DNA of 64,000 nucleotides from Flavobacterium sp. HJJ. Its GTDB lineage: Bacteria; Bacteroidota; Bacteroidia; Flavobacteriales; Flavobacteriaceae. Location: the NCBI RefSeq assembly GCF_015351475.1, contig NZ_JADKPR010000017.1, positions 1-64,000 on the forward strand, read 5' to 3'. Each line of letters starts with the position of its first letter. Positions within the stretch are counted from its first letter, which is position 1. The notes beneath the pieces are model-generated. The model saw nothing but the letters and a program-made list of their open reading frames with translations. It was not told the DNA's origin and searched no databases. Both the position numbers and the translations under genes were made by a program. Of the stretch, positions 43,063-52,408 are shown one piece after another.

Positions 43063-44556
43063 ATGTCCGATACAACAATACGATCCAATTCAGATGTAGT
43101 TTTAATTGGAGCAGGAATTATGAGTGCTACTCTAGGTGTGATTTTAAAAGAATTACAGCCTGATTTAAAGATTGATATTTACGAAAGATTAGATATTGCT
43201 GCAGCTGAAAGTTCCGATGCTTGGAATAATGCGGGTACGGGACATTCTGCTTTTTGTGAACTTAATTATACTCCGGAAGGTCCTGACGGAAAAATAAATC
43301 CAAATAAAGCAATCAGTATTGCTGAACAATATGAAGTGTCAAGACAATTTTGGTCTTATTTAGTTCAAGAAGGAAAAGTTCAATCTCCAGAAGATTTTAT
43401 AAAAAGTGTTCCTCATATCAGTTTTGTTTGGGGTGATGCTAATGTTGCTTTTCTAAAAAACAGATTTGAAGTTTTACAGTCAAATCCTCTTTTTGCTGAT
43501 ATGATTTTCAGTACTGATATTTCTGAACTGCAAAAATGGATGCCTTTAGTAATGGAGGGCAGAAATCCTGAAGAAAAAGTGGCAGCAACTTCAATGAAAA
43601 TAGGAACAGATGTAAATTTTGGAACATTGACTAGAAATATGTTAGCCTATTTAACAAAATTGGGTAATGTTACGATACATTATAGCCATGAAGTTAAAAA
43701 ACTGAGACAGCGCGAAGATAAATCCTGGAGAATAAAAATCACGGATCTGGCATCTAATCAAAAGAAAAAAGTATATACTAAGTTCGTTTTCATTGGTGCA
43801 GGAGGAGGTTCGCTTCCTTTACTTGAAAAAGCAAATGTTCCAGAAGGAAAAGGATACGGAGGTTTTCCAGTTAGCGGACAATGGTTAAAATGTACTAATC
43901 CAGAAGTAATAGCAAAACACCAAGCCAAAGTATATGGAAAAGCGAGTGTTGGTGCACCGCCAATGTCTGTTCCGCACGTAGATACGAGAATGATTGATGG
44001 TGAAAAAGCGTTGCTTTTTGGTCCGTTTGCAGGTTTTTCTACTCGATTTTTAAAAAATGGATCATACTCTGACTTGCCGTTATCTATAAAACCAGACAAT
44101 GTAATCCCGATGATTGTTGCTGGATATAAAAACATTCCGCTTACTAAATATTTAATTGAGCAGGTGCGTCAGTCTCCAAAAGACCGAATTAATGCATTAC
44201 GTGAATATGTTCCTGGCGCCAGAACCAAAGACTGGAAACTGGAAAGAGCCGGACAGCGTGTACAGGTTATCAAAAGAGACGAGGAGTTAATAGGTAAATT
44301 AGAGTTTGGTACTGAAATTATCAATACAAATGACGGAACTTTAGCGGTGTTATTGGGAGCTTCTCCTGGAGCCTCAACAGCAGTTTCTATTATGGTTGAA
44401 CTGGTAAGCAAATGTTTCCCAGAACAGTTTAATTCTCCAGAATGGCAGGAAAAAGTGAAAGCAATGATTCCTTCTTTTGGTTTGGCATTAAATGAAAACC
44501 CAGAGTTATTGGCAAGCCTTAGAAACAAAACTGCCGAAGTTTTAAAATTAAATTGA
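43063..44556 (+). CDS. mqo: Malate:quinone oxidoreductase
   Basis: 497 residues. FAD-binding start VVLIGAGIMSATLGVILKEL, the family stretch SDAWNNAGTGHSAFCELNYTPEG, GGFPVSGQWLKCTNPEV, and the late LLGASPGASTAVSIMVELV that closes the FAD site. The membrane-associated enzyme oxidises malate to oxaloacetate and passes electrons to quinone. It supplies the same quinol-fed respiratory chain that the cbb3 oxidase serves. A strong terminator follows. Confidence 0.96.
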   Translation: MSDTTIRSNSDVVLIGAGIMSATLGVILKELQPDLKIDIYERLDIAAAESSDAWNNAGTGHSAFCELNYTPEGPDGKINPNKAISIAEQYEVSRQFWSYLVQEGKVQSPEDFIKSVPHISFVWGDANVAFLKNRFEVLQSNPLFADMIFSTDISELQKWMPLVMEGRNPEEKVAATSMKIGTDVNFGTLTRNMLAYLTKLGNVTIHYSHEVKKLRQREDKSWRIKITDLASNQKKKVYTKFVFIGAGGGSLPLLEKANVPEGKGYGGFPVSGQWLKCTNPEVIAKHQAKVYGKASVGAPPMSVPHVDTRMIDGEKALLFGPFAGFSTRFLKNGSYSDLPLSIKPDNVIPMIVAGYKNIPLTKYLIEQVRQSPKDRINALREYVPGARTKDWKLERAGQRVQVIKRDEELIGKLEFGTEIINTNDGTLAVLLGASPGASTAVSIMVELVSKCFPEQFNSPEWQEKVKAMIPSFGLALNENPELLASLRNKTAEVLKLN

Positions 44557-44596
44557 AATCTATACGTTTTTTTAATACGTTAGGATACAACAAATC

Positions 44597-44639
44597 AATG
44601 ACAGCTTTTGGATTCAAATGAAATCGAAAAGCTGTCATT
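44597..44639 (+). terminator. Terminator between mqo and the FUSC gene
   Basis: A 13-bp perfect stem (44597-44609 with 44627-44639, AATGACAGCTTTT/AAAAGCTGTCATT) with a 17-nt loop, followed on the plus strand by a T-run. It lies between convergent genes and may also serve the minus-strand gene ending at 44643. Confidence 0.8.
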
Positions 44640-44642
44640 TTT

Positions 44643-46859
44643 TTATAGATCCTCCATTAATTTTTTGGTGTTTTTTAGAATTCCTTCGGATAAGTTGATC
44701 AGCCAGATTAATTGTTCTATGACTAATTGAGCTTCCTGCATTTTTAAGGAAAAAGCTTCTTCTTCAATTTTATTTCCTTCTTTTAATTCGTTCTGGCGGA
44801 TATTTTTCAATTCGGTAAAACGATTGGCTACTTCTTCATTGGTAATTTCGTTAGAATCAACAATGATTTCTTTTTCCAGCAGAGCAATAGCCTGTTCTAG
44901 GTTTTTAAGAACTTTTTCGACCACAATTGTAAAAGCTCTTGACGAAGGAGTAGTTCTGTGCGATTGAGTATAAGTTCCTAATGAAGCTGTAGATGAAAGC
45001 AGAGAATGATTGAGCTCTGTCAATTTATACAGTAATAAAATATTCTTTTGTTTTGATTTCGGTTCCTGCGACATTCTTTGGAACGAAGCCATCAGATTGC
45101 CAATTTCGATAAAAGCATTTTTTCTAGCCAGACGGTAGGAGGTGGTAACTTCGCCTTTTTGAGTGTAATAAATAAAAATCTCTTTTAGATAATCTCTATT
45201 AGCAATAATTGATTTTTCTAAGTATTCCGGTGCTTTGATATATTCCCATGACGGCCATAAAAAATGATTAGCGAAGTAGGCTATCAGTGCTCCAGTCAGT
45301 GTGTCAACTATTCTGTACTGAATAACATCCAGATAATCAGGAGTTAATATTCCGTAAATGAATACAATGTACATGGTTACAAAAGTTGCGCTTACCGTAT
45401 AATTGATCTGCGCAAACGAGAAACCAAGCAGCATACAGAGAATTGCTAAAATGCTTAATATTAAATGATTTGGCATTAATGCTAAAATACTGAACGCAAT
45501 TACGCCTCCAATAATAGTTCCGATGGCACGCTGTATTGATCGCTGTTTTGTCAGTCCGTAGCCCGGTCTCATGATAATAATGATCGTCATCAGAATCCAG
45601 TATACATTTTGGAAAGGAAGAAACTTGCCAGCTAATCCTCCTAAAATGATAGCAACGGTCAATCGTAAAGAATGTCTGAATATTGTTGAAGAAAAACTGA
45701 TATTTTCAATGAATGTACTTATTGGATAATATTGAGGAGTCAAAAACTTCTCTAAATCTTTATCTTTTCCTTTAAAATCATAATTGTTAGCTACCGATGT
45801 AAAAGCACGTTCAATAATTTTGATTTTATCGATTTGATTTTCGGCATATTCAAGCATGGTTTTCAGCATCAAAACTCCTTCCGAAGCTTGGGTCTTTCCT
45901 AATTCATTTTCATATTCGCTGATAGCATTTGCTAGGGCAGAAAGGTGTTCTCGTAATGTGTGTTCAGGGATATAAGTGGTTTTTTTTACAATGTTTTTTG
46001 ATAATTGTTTTAACGTCGATGCCAGGTTATAAGCCAGACTTTGATAAGTTGCCAGAGTTTTGGGGTGTTTATCAAATTTTTGATGAAGTCTGTTATGATC
46101 AAAAGAGGTTGATAAAGCCAGTTCTAATATTTCTAATAATGAAACAAAGACTATAAGCATTTTTCGATTCTGGTTTGAAGAAACAGCATTCATCTGTTTC
46201 CCGATTAGTACTCTTCGGATATTATGATGGATATCGTTGAGTTCAACCTGCAGATGAAGCTGTTTTTCTAATATTGCTTTTCTGTCGGCATTGCTATTCC
46301 ATAAATCTCCTCTCAGCTTCAGGTATTTTGCTGTTAGCTTAATACATTCGGCAATCTGTAATTCAGCATAGCGATATGGTTTTATATAATGGAATAATAA
46401 TGAAATCAGTAAATAAAAAAGTCCTCCCGCAAGTATCAAACCTGAATACTGAATCATTTCCAGTCCTGTATGCATGTGTGCAAATGACAGCGATGCCGAT
46501 AATAATGCCGAAAAGGATGTAAATGTGGCTCTTTGTCCATACACAGACAGCATTGCCAGAATGAATATCAATAGAGGAAAAAGCGGATAAAAAATAAACG
46601 GGAAGGGATAGGTGAGATTAATCAATAAATTGACTCCGGCAACCAAAAAAGCAGTGACAATGATTCCGTTTATTTTGTGTTTTAAACTGCTTGGAATATC
46701 GCAGGGATAAGTCAGGAAAGTTCCGAGAGCAAGAGTAAAACCTATTTCAAAATGACCAAAATAAGTACAGACTAATACAGGAATAACAGCAGATATTGTT
46801 GCTTTTAATGCATTAGTAAAATAGGTGCTGTCTGTAAATTTTTCTATTTTGGAAATCAT
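44643..46859 (-). CDS. FUSC family inner-membrane protein (YccS/YhfK type)
   Basis: 738 residues in two membrane blocks: helices near residues 15-160 and again at about 400-530, separated and followed by long helical cytoplasmic regions. The second block contains WILMTIIIIMRPGYGLTKQRSIQRAIGTIIGG, the family signature (a mobile Arg-rich turn). FUSC proteins resemble aromatic-acid efflux (AaeB) and aluminium-activated transporters; the substrate here is unknown. It stands alone, with opposite orientation to its neighbours. Confidence 0.85.
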   Translation of the reverse strand: MISKIEKFTDSTYFTNALKATISAVIPVLVCTYFGHFEIGFTLALGTFLTYPCDIPSSLKHKINGIIVTAFLVAGVNLLINLTYPFPFIFYPLFPLLIFILAMLSVYGQRATFTSFSALLSASLSFAHMHTGLEMIQYSGLILAGGLFYLLISLLFHYIKPYRYAELQIAECIKLTAKYLKLRGDLWNSNADRKAILEKQLHLQVELNDIHHNIRRVLIGKQMNAVSSNQNRKMLIVFVSLLEILELALSTSFDHNRLHQKFDKHPKTLATYQSLAYNLASTLKQLSKNIVKKTTYIPEHTLREHLSALANAISEYENELGKTQASEGVLMLKTMLEYAENQIDKIKIIERAFTSVANNYDFKGKDKDLEKFLTPQYYPISTFIENISFSSTIFRHSLRLTVAIILGGLAGKFLPFQNVYWILMTIIIIMRPGYGLTKQRSIQRAIGTIIGGVIAFSILALMPNHLILSILAILCMLLGFSFAQINYTVSATFVTMYIVFIYGILTPDYLDVIQYRIVDTLTGALIAYFANHFLWPSWEYIKAPEYLEKSIIANRDYLKEIFIYYTQKGEVTTSYRLARKNAFIEIGNLMASFQRMSQEPKSKQKNILLLYKLTELNHSLLSSTASLGTYTQSHRTTPSSRAFTIVVEKVLKNLEQAIALLEKEIIVDSNEITNEEVANRFTELKNIRQNELKEGNKIEEEAFSLKMQEAQLVIEQLIWLINLSEGILKNTKKLMEDL

Positions 46860-46967
46860 GTAAATTTATTTAATACAAAGGTAAGTTATAAACGTCTTTG
46901 TACGGTTTTATTTGATTTATGCTAGTCTGATTTTACAAAAATATGCTAATTATTATAGCGGGATAAA

Positions 46968-46995
46968 TTGTTATCTGTTTTTTTTACTATTTTTG
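46968..46995 (+). promoter_or_regulatory. Promoter of def, TTG-17-TATTTTTG
   Basis: TTG at 46968-46970 and TATTTTTG at 46988-46995, 17 nt apart, match the Bacteroidota consensus; the def ATG follows 62 nt later. Confidence 0.6.
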
Positions 46996-47057
46996 TGAAC
47001 CTAAATTATATGGATTTTTCCAGTGTTTATACTGGATATTAATAAAAAAATAATCAA

Positions 47058-47645
47058 ATGATATTACCAATTATAGGATACGGTGACCCTGTTTTGAGAA
47101 AAGTAGGAGAGGAACTGACTCCAGATTATCCAAATCTAAAAGAAATTATTGATAACATGTATGAAACCATGTACATGGCCAGCGGTGTAGGTTTAGCTGC
47201 AGAGCAGGTGGGACTGCCGATACGTTTGTTTATTATTGATACAACTCCATTTGGTGAAGATGATGACTTAGAAGACAGAGAACAAAAAAAACTGAAAGGT
47301 TTCAAAAAGACTTTTATCAATGCCAAAATAATAAAAGAAGAAGGTGATGAATGGGCTTTTAATGAAGGCTGTCTGAGTATTCCGGATGTGCGAGAAGATG
47401 TATACAGAAAACCAACCGTTACTATTGAGTATTGTGAGGAAGATTTTGTTATGAAAACTGAAGTTTTTGATGGTTTGATAGCAAGAGTTATTCAGCATGA
47501 GTACGATCATATCGAAGGAATTTTATTTACAGATAAAATTTCATCTTTGAAAAAACGCCTGATTCAAGGTAAATTAAAAAACATTACCGAAGGAAAAACA
47601 TTTCAGGATTACCGAATGAAATTTTTTGCAAAAAAAGGAAGATAA
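47058..47645 (+). CDS. def: Peptide deformylase
   Basis: 195 residues. The metal site is complete: EGCLSIP with Cys 105, and HEYDH with His 147, Glu 148, His 151. Motif 1 reads GVGLAAEQ (43-50) where the family usually has GxGLAAPQ; the Gln remains but Pro is replaced by Glu. The enzyme removes the formyl group from nascent proteins. A flavobacterial-type insertion (FGEDDDLEDREQKKLKGFK) follows the first motif. It precedes a DUF5606 gene by 60 nt. Confidence 0.94.
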   Translation: MILPIIGYGDPVLRKVGEELTPDYPNLKEIIDNMYETMYMASGVGLAAEQVGLPIRLFIIDTTPFGEDDDLEDREQKKLKGFKKTFINAKIIKEEGDEWAFNEGCLSIPDVREDVYRKPTVTIEYCEEDFVMKTEVFDGLIARVIQHEYDHIEGILFTDKISSLKKRLIQGKLKNITEGKTFQDYRMKFFAKKGR

Positions 47646-47705
47646 TTATAAGTTAGCAGTGTTCAGTTTTTAGTGTTCAGTTAAAAAAAATAAATAAAAT
47701 AAAAA

Positions 47706-48203
47706 ATGAGTTTAGAGAAGATATTATCGATTTCAGGGAAACCAGGTTTATATGTTTTAAAAGTACAGACACGTACAGGTTTTGTTGCAGAATCATTATT
47801 GGATGGAAAAAAAGTAACAGTAAGTTTGAAAAGTAATGTAAGTCTGTTGTCTGAAATTTCTATTTATACTTACGAAGGTGAAAAACCTTTGGCTGAAATT
47901 ATCCAAAACATTGCTAAAAAAGAAAACAATGGACAAACGATTTCTCATAAAGAAGATAACACAGCTTTGCTGACTTACTTTAGAGAAGTATTGCCGGAAT
48001 ATGATGAAGAAAGAGTATATGCTTCAGATGTTAAAAAGATTGTAAGCTGGTACAATACGCTTCAGGCAAAAGGATTGCTTGCTGAAGAAGCTCTTGTTGC
48101 AGCCGAAGAAACTGCTCCAGCGGCTGAAGAAGCAGCGGCTGAAAAAGTAAAAGCGCCAGCTAAAAAAGCACCTGCAAAGAAAGCAGCAGCTAAAAAAGAG
48201 TAA
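47706..48203 (+). CDS. DUF5606 domain protein
   Basis: 165 residues. N-terminal domain MSLEKILSISGKPGLYVLKVQTRTGFVAES is the DUF5606 hallmark, followed by ALLTYFREVLPEYDEERVYASDVKKIVSWYN. The last 45 residues are low-complexity: alternating Ala/Glu, then an Ala-Lys-Pro tail (KAPAKKAPAKKAAAKKE) like those of nucleic-acid-binding proteins. The function is unknown. Its position between def and mazG recurs in related genomes as far as I recall. A terminator follows. Confidence 0.85.
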   Translation: MSLEKILSISGKPGLYVLKVQTRTGFVAESLLDGKKVTVSLKSNVSLLSEISIYTYEGEKPLAEIIQNIAKKENNGQTISHKEDNTALLTYFREVLPEYDEERVYASDVKKIVSWYNTLQAKGLLAEEALVAAEETAPAAEEAAAEKVKAPAKKAPAKKAAAKKE

Positions 48204-48231
48204 TTTTAAAAGTTATTCAGAATATATTTTA

Positions 48232-48262
48232 ATCCTGTCAAGATGTTTTCCTGACAGGATTT
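48232..48262 (+). terminator. Terminator after the DUF5606 gene
   Basis: A 10-bp perfect stem (48232-48241 with 48253-48262, AATCCTGTCA/TGACAGGATT) and an 11-nt loop, followed by a T-rich stretch (TTGTTATTTTT). It leaves 27 nt before the mazG ATG. Confidence 0.75.
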
Positions 48263-48289
48263 GTTATTTTTACACAAAACCATAACCCG

Positions 48290-49063
48290 ATGAATACAAG
48301 AAAAAATCAGCTCCAGGCCTTTGAACGATTATTAGACATAATGGATGATTTGCGTGAAAAATGCCCTTGGGACAAAAAACAGACCATGCAGACTCTTCGT
48401 CATCTTACGATTGAAGAAACTTATGAATTGGGCGATGCAATACTGGATAATGACTTAAATGAAGTAAAAAAAGAACTTGGAGATTTATTATTGCATATTG
48501 TTTTTTATGCCAAAATAGGCAGTGAAACGAATGATTTTGATATGGCTGATGTCTGCAATGATATTTGCGAAAAGCTTATTCATCGTCATCCTCATATTTA
48601 CAGCGATGTTGTGGTTAAAGATGAGGAAGAAGTAAAACAGAATTGGGAAAAATTAAAGCTGAAAGAAGGCAAGAAATCGGTTCTGGAAGGTGTTCCAAGA
48701 AGTCTGCCAGCGCTTGTAAAAGCAAGCCGAATTCAGGATAAAGTAAAAGGAGTGGGATTTGATTGGGAAGAGCCGCATCAGGTTTGGGATAAAGTTCAGG
48801 AGGAATTACAGGAACTGCAGGCTGAAGTGGCATCAGGCGATCAGGATAAAATGGAATCCGAATTTGGGGATGTCTTATTCTCAATGATTAATTACGCCCG
48901 TTTTTTGAATATCAATCCTGAAGATGCATTGGAACGAACCAATAAAAAATTTATCAAACGCTTTCAATATCTGGAAAGCAAAGCCGAAGAATTAGGAAAA
49001 CCTTTAATGGATATGACTCTCGCCGAAATGGATGTTTTCTGGAACGAAGCGAAAAAGATTTAA
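48290..49063 (+). CDS. mazG: Nucleoside triphosphate pyrophosphohydrolase
   Basis: 257 residues with two MazG domains. The first has LREKCPWDKKQTMQTLRHLTIEETYEL and VKKELGDLLLHIVFYAKI; the second EEPHQVWDKVQEELQELQAEV and MESEFGDVLFSMINYARFL. The EExxE...ExxD metal sites are present in both. The enzyme hydrolyses NTPs or dNTPs to NMP and pyrophosphate, thought to clear abnormal or excess nucleotides. The length is normal for the tandem-domain type. Convergent with the Crp/Fnr gene; the gap holds a long hairpin. Confidence 0.94.
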   Translation: MNTRKNQLQAFERLLDIMDDLREKCPWDKKQTMQTLRHLTIEETYELGDAILDNDLNEVKKELGDLLLHIVFYAKIGSETNDFDMADVCNDICEKLIHRHPHIYSDVVVKDEEEVKQNWEKLKLKEGKKSVLEGVPRSLPALVKASRIQDKVKGVGFDWEEPHQVWDKVQEELQELQAEVASGDQDKMESEFGDVLFSMINYARFLNINPEDALERTNKKFIKRFQYLESKAEELGKPLMDMTLAEMDVFWNEAKKI

Positions 49064-49069
49064 TTGTTA

Positions 49070-49118
49070 ATGATAAATGGTTAATTGTTGATTCAAGCAA
49101 GAATTAACCATTTATCAT
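49070..49118. terminator. Long hairpin between mazG and the Crp/Fnr gene
   Basis: A 17-bp perfect stem (49070-49086 with 49102-49118, ATGATAAATGGTTAATT and its complement) with a 15-nt loop lies between convergent stops at 49063 and 49122. AT-rich with no strong T-run, so a bidirectional terminator is likely but not certain. Confidence 0.55.
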
Positions 49119-49121
49119 CAA

Positions 49122-49802
49122 TTATTCCGCAATTTTTTTCAGCTTCTGAATGTCTTTTAAAACAATTTTTTTACCAACCAATTCAATCAATCCAAGTTTA
49201 TTAAAATCAGATAATAAACGGATACAGCTTTCGGTTGCAGTACCGATCATACTAGCTAATTCATCTCTGGAAAGCTGAATTTTTAAGGTTTTGTCTGCAT
49301 TAGTGCCGAAAGTTTCATGTAAATAAATCAAGGTTTCTGCCAAACGTTCTTTTACCGATTTCTGAGCCATATTGACCATGTGATCATCTGCTAATCTCAA
49401 ATCACCGCAAATCGTTTTCATAACATTCATCGAAAACTGATTGTTTTTATCGAAGAAACCTAATATTTCAGCTTTTGGTATAAAGCAGACCTGCATGTCT
49501 TCTAGCGCAACGGCACTTAAGTTTGCGGGTTCATCACTTATCATAGAACGCTGACCTAGTAATTCTCCTTTGGTAACCAATTTAACAATATGATCTTTTC
49601 CGTTTGGACTCAATTTTGTTAATTTACAGATACCATCTTTGATGCAGAAAATACCATTCACATTTTCTCCTTCTTCAAAAATGTTTTCTCCTTTTTTGAT
49701 TGTTCTAGAAGTTTTACATTCTGAAATTCTTATAAGCTCGTCTTTATTTAGTGCCTTTAAAGAGCTAAATTCTCTTACGATACATTGTTCACATTTACTC
49801 AT
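49122..49802 (-). CDS. Crp/Fnr family transcription regulator
   Basis: 226 residues. The N-terminus has CEQC (Cys 4, Cys 7), then a cyclic-nucleotide-like effector domain (KKGENIFEEGENVNGIFCIKDG, HIVKLVTKGELLGQRSMI). The C-terminal helix-turn-helix reads LSRDELASMIGTATESCIRLLSDFNKLGLIEL. Further Cys at 29, 53, 59 and 105; an iron-sulfur cluster as in Fnr is possible but not proven, since the E. coli spacing is not kept. It is divergent from ccoI. Palindromes before three respiratory units suggest their control by this protein. Its own TAACTTTG box lies at 49825-49832. Confidence 0.88.
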   Translation of the reverse strand: MSKCEQCIVREFSSLKALNKDELIRISECKTSRTIKKGENIFEEGENVNGIFCIKDGICKLTKLSPNGKDHIVKLVTKGELLGQRSMISDEPANLSAVALEDMQVCFIPKAEILGFFDKNNQFSMNVMKTICGDLRLADDHMVNMAQKSVKERLAETLIYLHETFGTNADKTLKIQLSRDELASMIGTATESCIRLLSDFNKLGLIELVGKKIVLKDIQKLKKIAE

Positions 49803-49824
49803 AACGAAATTGTATTTTCGATTA

Positions 49825-49832
49825 CAAAGTTA
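49825..49832 (-). promoter_or_regulatory. Candidate -7 box of the Crp/Fnr gene
   Basis: On the minus strand this reads TAACTTTG, fitting TAnnTTTG, 22 nt before the ATG at 49802. The palindrome at 49842-49855 is only 9 nt upstream, overlapping the -33 zone, so the regulator may repress its own gene. Confidence 0.5.
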
Positions 49833-49841
49833 TACATTTAT

Positions 49842-49855
49842 ATGATAAATATCAT
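49842..49855. promoter_or_regulatory. Fnr-type operator upstream of ccoI
   Basis: ATGATAAATATCAT, a palindromic ATGA-N6-TCAT site in the gap between the Crp/Fnr gene and ccoI. Its end is 22 nt from GAATTTTG (49878-49885), a -7-like box with one mismatch, the same spacing as at ccoS and hemN. Function is inferred from this geometry. Confidence 0.7.
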
Positions 49856-49910
49856 TGTTGGGATACAATCAATTTTTGAATTTTGTTTGTTTAAATTACC
49901 CCCTTAATTT

Positions 49911-52289
49911 ATGGAGAATAAAAATTGCTTTCATTGTGGTTTAAGTATCGCAATAGAGGAGAAAATTGTCTTTGATGAAAAAGAATTTTGCTGCAGCGGA
50001 TGTAAAACAGTTTATGAAATTTTCAGTCTGAATGATTTGACTTGTTACTATGATTTTGAGAAGTCACCAGGAGCCACTCCGCAGGATATTAATGGTAAAT
50101 ATGATTTTTTAGATAATGAAAGTATTGTTGCTAAGTTATTAGAGTTTCAGGAAGAGCCGGCAGCTATTGTTTCGCTTAGCATTCCACATATCCATTGCAG
50201 TTCCTGTATTTGGATTTTAGAAAATTTACAGAAACTTCAAAAAGGAATAAACACTTCGCAGGTAAATTTTCCAGAAAAGAAAGTCCGAATCAATTATAAT
50301 TCATCTGATGTTTCTCTAAAAAGCATTGTTCATCTGTTGTGTTCAATAGGTTATGAACCATACATTAGTCTGGAAAATTATGAAACAGGAAAAAACAGTA
50401 TTGATAGGAGCCTCACCTATAAGCTGGGTGTTGCTTTCTTTTGCTTTGGTAATATTATGCTGCTTTCTTTTCCAGAATATTTTGAGGTAAAGGAGTATTG
50501 GCTGGATAATTACCGCCCTTTCTTCAGATGGTTAATTTTTGCGCTGTCTTTGCCATCCTTTTTATATTCGGCAAGCGGGTATTATGTTTCGGCTGTTAAA
50601 AGCATTAAATCTAAAATGCTGAATATCGACATTCCTATTGCTCTGGGAATTGTCGTGATGTTTGTACGCAGTACCTTTGATATTGTAATGGATTATGGTT
50701 CGGGTTTCTTTGATAGTTTAACCGGTTTGATTTTTTTTATGCTGTTAGGGAAAATGTTCCAAATCAAGACTTATAGTTTTCTTAGCTTCGAAAGAGATTT
50801 CAAATCGTATTTCCCAATTGCCATTACCAAAATAAACCGAGATGCCAGCGAAGAAAGTATTCCTGTTTATGAAATTGAAAAAGGCAACAGATTATTAATC
50901 CGCAACCAAGAATTAATTCCTGTGGACGGAATTTTAATATCCGATAAAGCCGAAATCGATTATAGTTTTGTCACCGGCGAAGCAGTTCCGATAACTAAGA
51001 AATCGGGAGATAAAGTTTTTGCCGGCGGAAAACAGATTGGGAAAGTTATTGAAATGGAAGTACTGCATTCAGTTTCCCAAAGTTATCTGACGCAGTTGTG
51101 GAGCAATGATGTTTTTCAGAAAAAAGTTGAGCAGCAACACAAAACGATTACAGATAGTATCAGCCGTTATTTTACGCCTATTCTTCTGCTGATAGCCTTC
51201 GCAGGATTTGGATATTGGATATTTTTTGATGCTAATACTGCTTTTAATGTTTTCACGGCGGTACTGATCGTGGCGTGTCCTTGCGCATTGGCATTGACAG
51301 TTCCTTTCACGATGGGGAATATGCTGCGGATTTTTGGAAATAAATATTTTTATCTCAAAAATGCTTTAGTGATTGAACAGCTGGCGAAAATTGATACCAT
51401 TGTTTTTGATAAAACGGGAACAATAACTACAAATTCAAAATCGAATATTTCCTATGAAGGCAAAATACTTGATGAGACCAATTTATCAATATTAAAAAGT
51501 GTTCTTCGTGCCTCTAATCATCCATTGAGCCGAATGCTGTATGATTTTCTTCCTGAAATAAAAAGACTCCAATTAGATGCCTTCGAAGAAATAACAGGAA
51601 AAGGAATTCAGGCTGTGGCCGGAGGCGTTTCTATACAAATGGGATCGGCTAATTTTATCGGTGAAAAAGGACAAAGCGAAGTGCAGCAAACTTCTGTTCA
51701 TGTAAAAATAGGAGAAGAGTATTTTGGGAAATATGTTTTTAATAATCAATACAGGGAGGGATTGTCCGATCTGTTTGAAAAATTAAGTTCGCAGTACCAG
51801 CTGAAAGTTTTGTCAGGGGATAATGAAGGAGAGCGCAGTCTGTTGGAAACAATTCTGCCAAAAGGCACCGAAATGATTTTTAATCAAAAACCAGAACAGA
51901 AACTTGAGTTTATAAAAGCTTTGCAGGATCAGGGTAAAAATGTCATGATGGTTGGCGATGGGCTGAATGATGCCGGAGCTTTGGCACAAAGTAACGTTGG
52001 TATTTCCATATCCGAAAATGTGAATGTTTTCTCTCCAGCCTGCGACGCTATATTGGATGCGAAGGAATTTAAAAAACTGCATTATTTTTTAAAATTGTCC
52101 CAAAAATCCATTTCGACGATAAAAATGAGTTTTACACTGTCTCTTTTGTACAATGTCGTTGGACTTTCGTTTGCTATCACAGGTAACCTCTTGCCGTTAG
52201 TTGCAGCAATCATTATGCCGCTGAGTACCATTACTATAGTGAGCTTTGTTACTGTAATGAGTAATTACTATTCGCGAAAAATAAAATAA
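49911..52289 (+). CDS. ccoI: Copper P-type ATPase for cbb3 oxidase assembly (CcoI/FixI)
   Basis: 792 residues. N-terminal Cys-rich zinc-finger-like part (CFHCG, FCCSGCKTVYEIF), a heavy-metal-associated domain with HCSSCIWILENL, eight membrane helices with the transport CPC (VACPCALAL), DKTGT phosphorylation site and GDGLNDAGAL. CcoI pumps copper out of the cytoplasm to supply the CuB centre of the cbb3 oxidase. It opens the oxidase cluster and faces the Crp/Fnr gene. Confidence 0.95.
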   Translation: MENKNCFHCGLSIAIEEKIVFDEKEFCCSGCKTVYEIFSLNDLTCYYDFEKSPGATPQDINGKYDFLDNESIVAKLLEFQEEPAAIVSLSIPHIHCSSCIWILENLQKLQKGINTSQVNFPEKKVRINYNSSDVSLKSIVHLLCSIGYEPYISLENYETGKNSIDRSLTYKLGVAFFCFGNIMLLSFPEYFEVKEYWLDNYRPFFRWLIFALSLPSFLYSASGYYVSAVKSIKSKMLNIDIPIALGIVVMFVRSTFDIVMDYGSGFFDSLTGLIFFMLLGKMFQIKTYSFLSFERDFKSYFPIAITKINRDASEESIPVYEIEKGNRLLIRNQELIPVDGILISDKAEIDYSFVTGEAVPITKKSGDKVFAGGKQIGKVIEMEVLHSVSQSYLTQLWSNDVFQKKVEQQHKTITDSISRYFTPILLLIAFAGFGYWIFFDANTAFNVFTAVLIVACPCALALTVPFTMGNMLRIFGNKYFYLKNALVIEQLAKIDTIVFDKTGTITTNSKSNISYEGKILDETNLSILKSVLRASNHPLSRMLYDFLPEIKRLQLDAFEEITGKGIQAVAGGVSIQMGSANFIGEKGQSEVQQTSVHVKIGEEYFGKYVFNNQYREGLSDLFEKLSSQYQLKVLSGDNEGERSLLETILPKGTEMIFNQKPEQKLEFIKALQDQGKNVMMVGDGLNDAGALAQSNVGISISENVNVFSPACDAILDAKEFKKLHYFLKLSQKSISTIKMSFTLSLLYNVVGLSFAITGNLLPLVAAIIMPLSTITIVSFVTVMSNYYSRKIK

Positions 52290-52344
52290 AACAATTACGT
52301 ATTTATGTGAATTTTTTTCATAATTTTAACATATTAGATTAAAT

Positions 52345-52358
52345 ATGATAATTGTCAT
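52345..52358. promoter_or_regulatory. Fnr-type operator upstream of ccoS-NO-Q-P
   Basis: ATGATAATTGTCAT, identical over all 14 bp to the site before hemN (61749-61762). It is 22 nt upstream of TAATTTTG at 52381-52388, so the operator centre would lie near -43, the class II activation position. Confidence 0.8.
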
Positions 52359-52380
52359 TTTTTATAAAAACGGATAAATA

Positions 52381-52388
52381 TAATTTTG
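52381..52388 (+). promoter_or_regulatory. -7 promoter box of the ccoS-NO-Q-P unit
   Basis: TAATTTTG, an exact TAnnTTTG match, 20 nt before the ccoS ATG (52409) and 22 nt past the Fnr-type palindrome. No separate -33 box is needed if the regulator activates. Confidence 0.7.
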
Positions 52389-52408
52389 TCAACTTAATAT
52401 TTAAGTTT

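Noticed and set aside
43758-44528. Two minus-strand frames of about 120 codons inside mqo
   Set aside because: Mirror frames of a well-conserved gene; the mqo reading covers all motifs.
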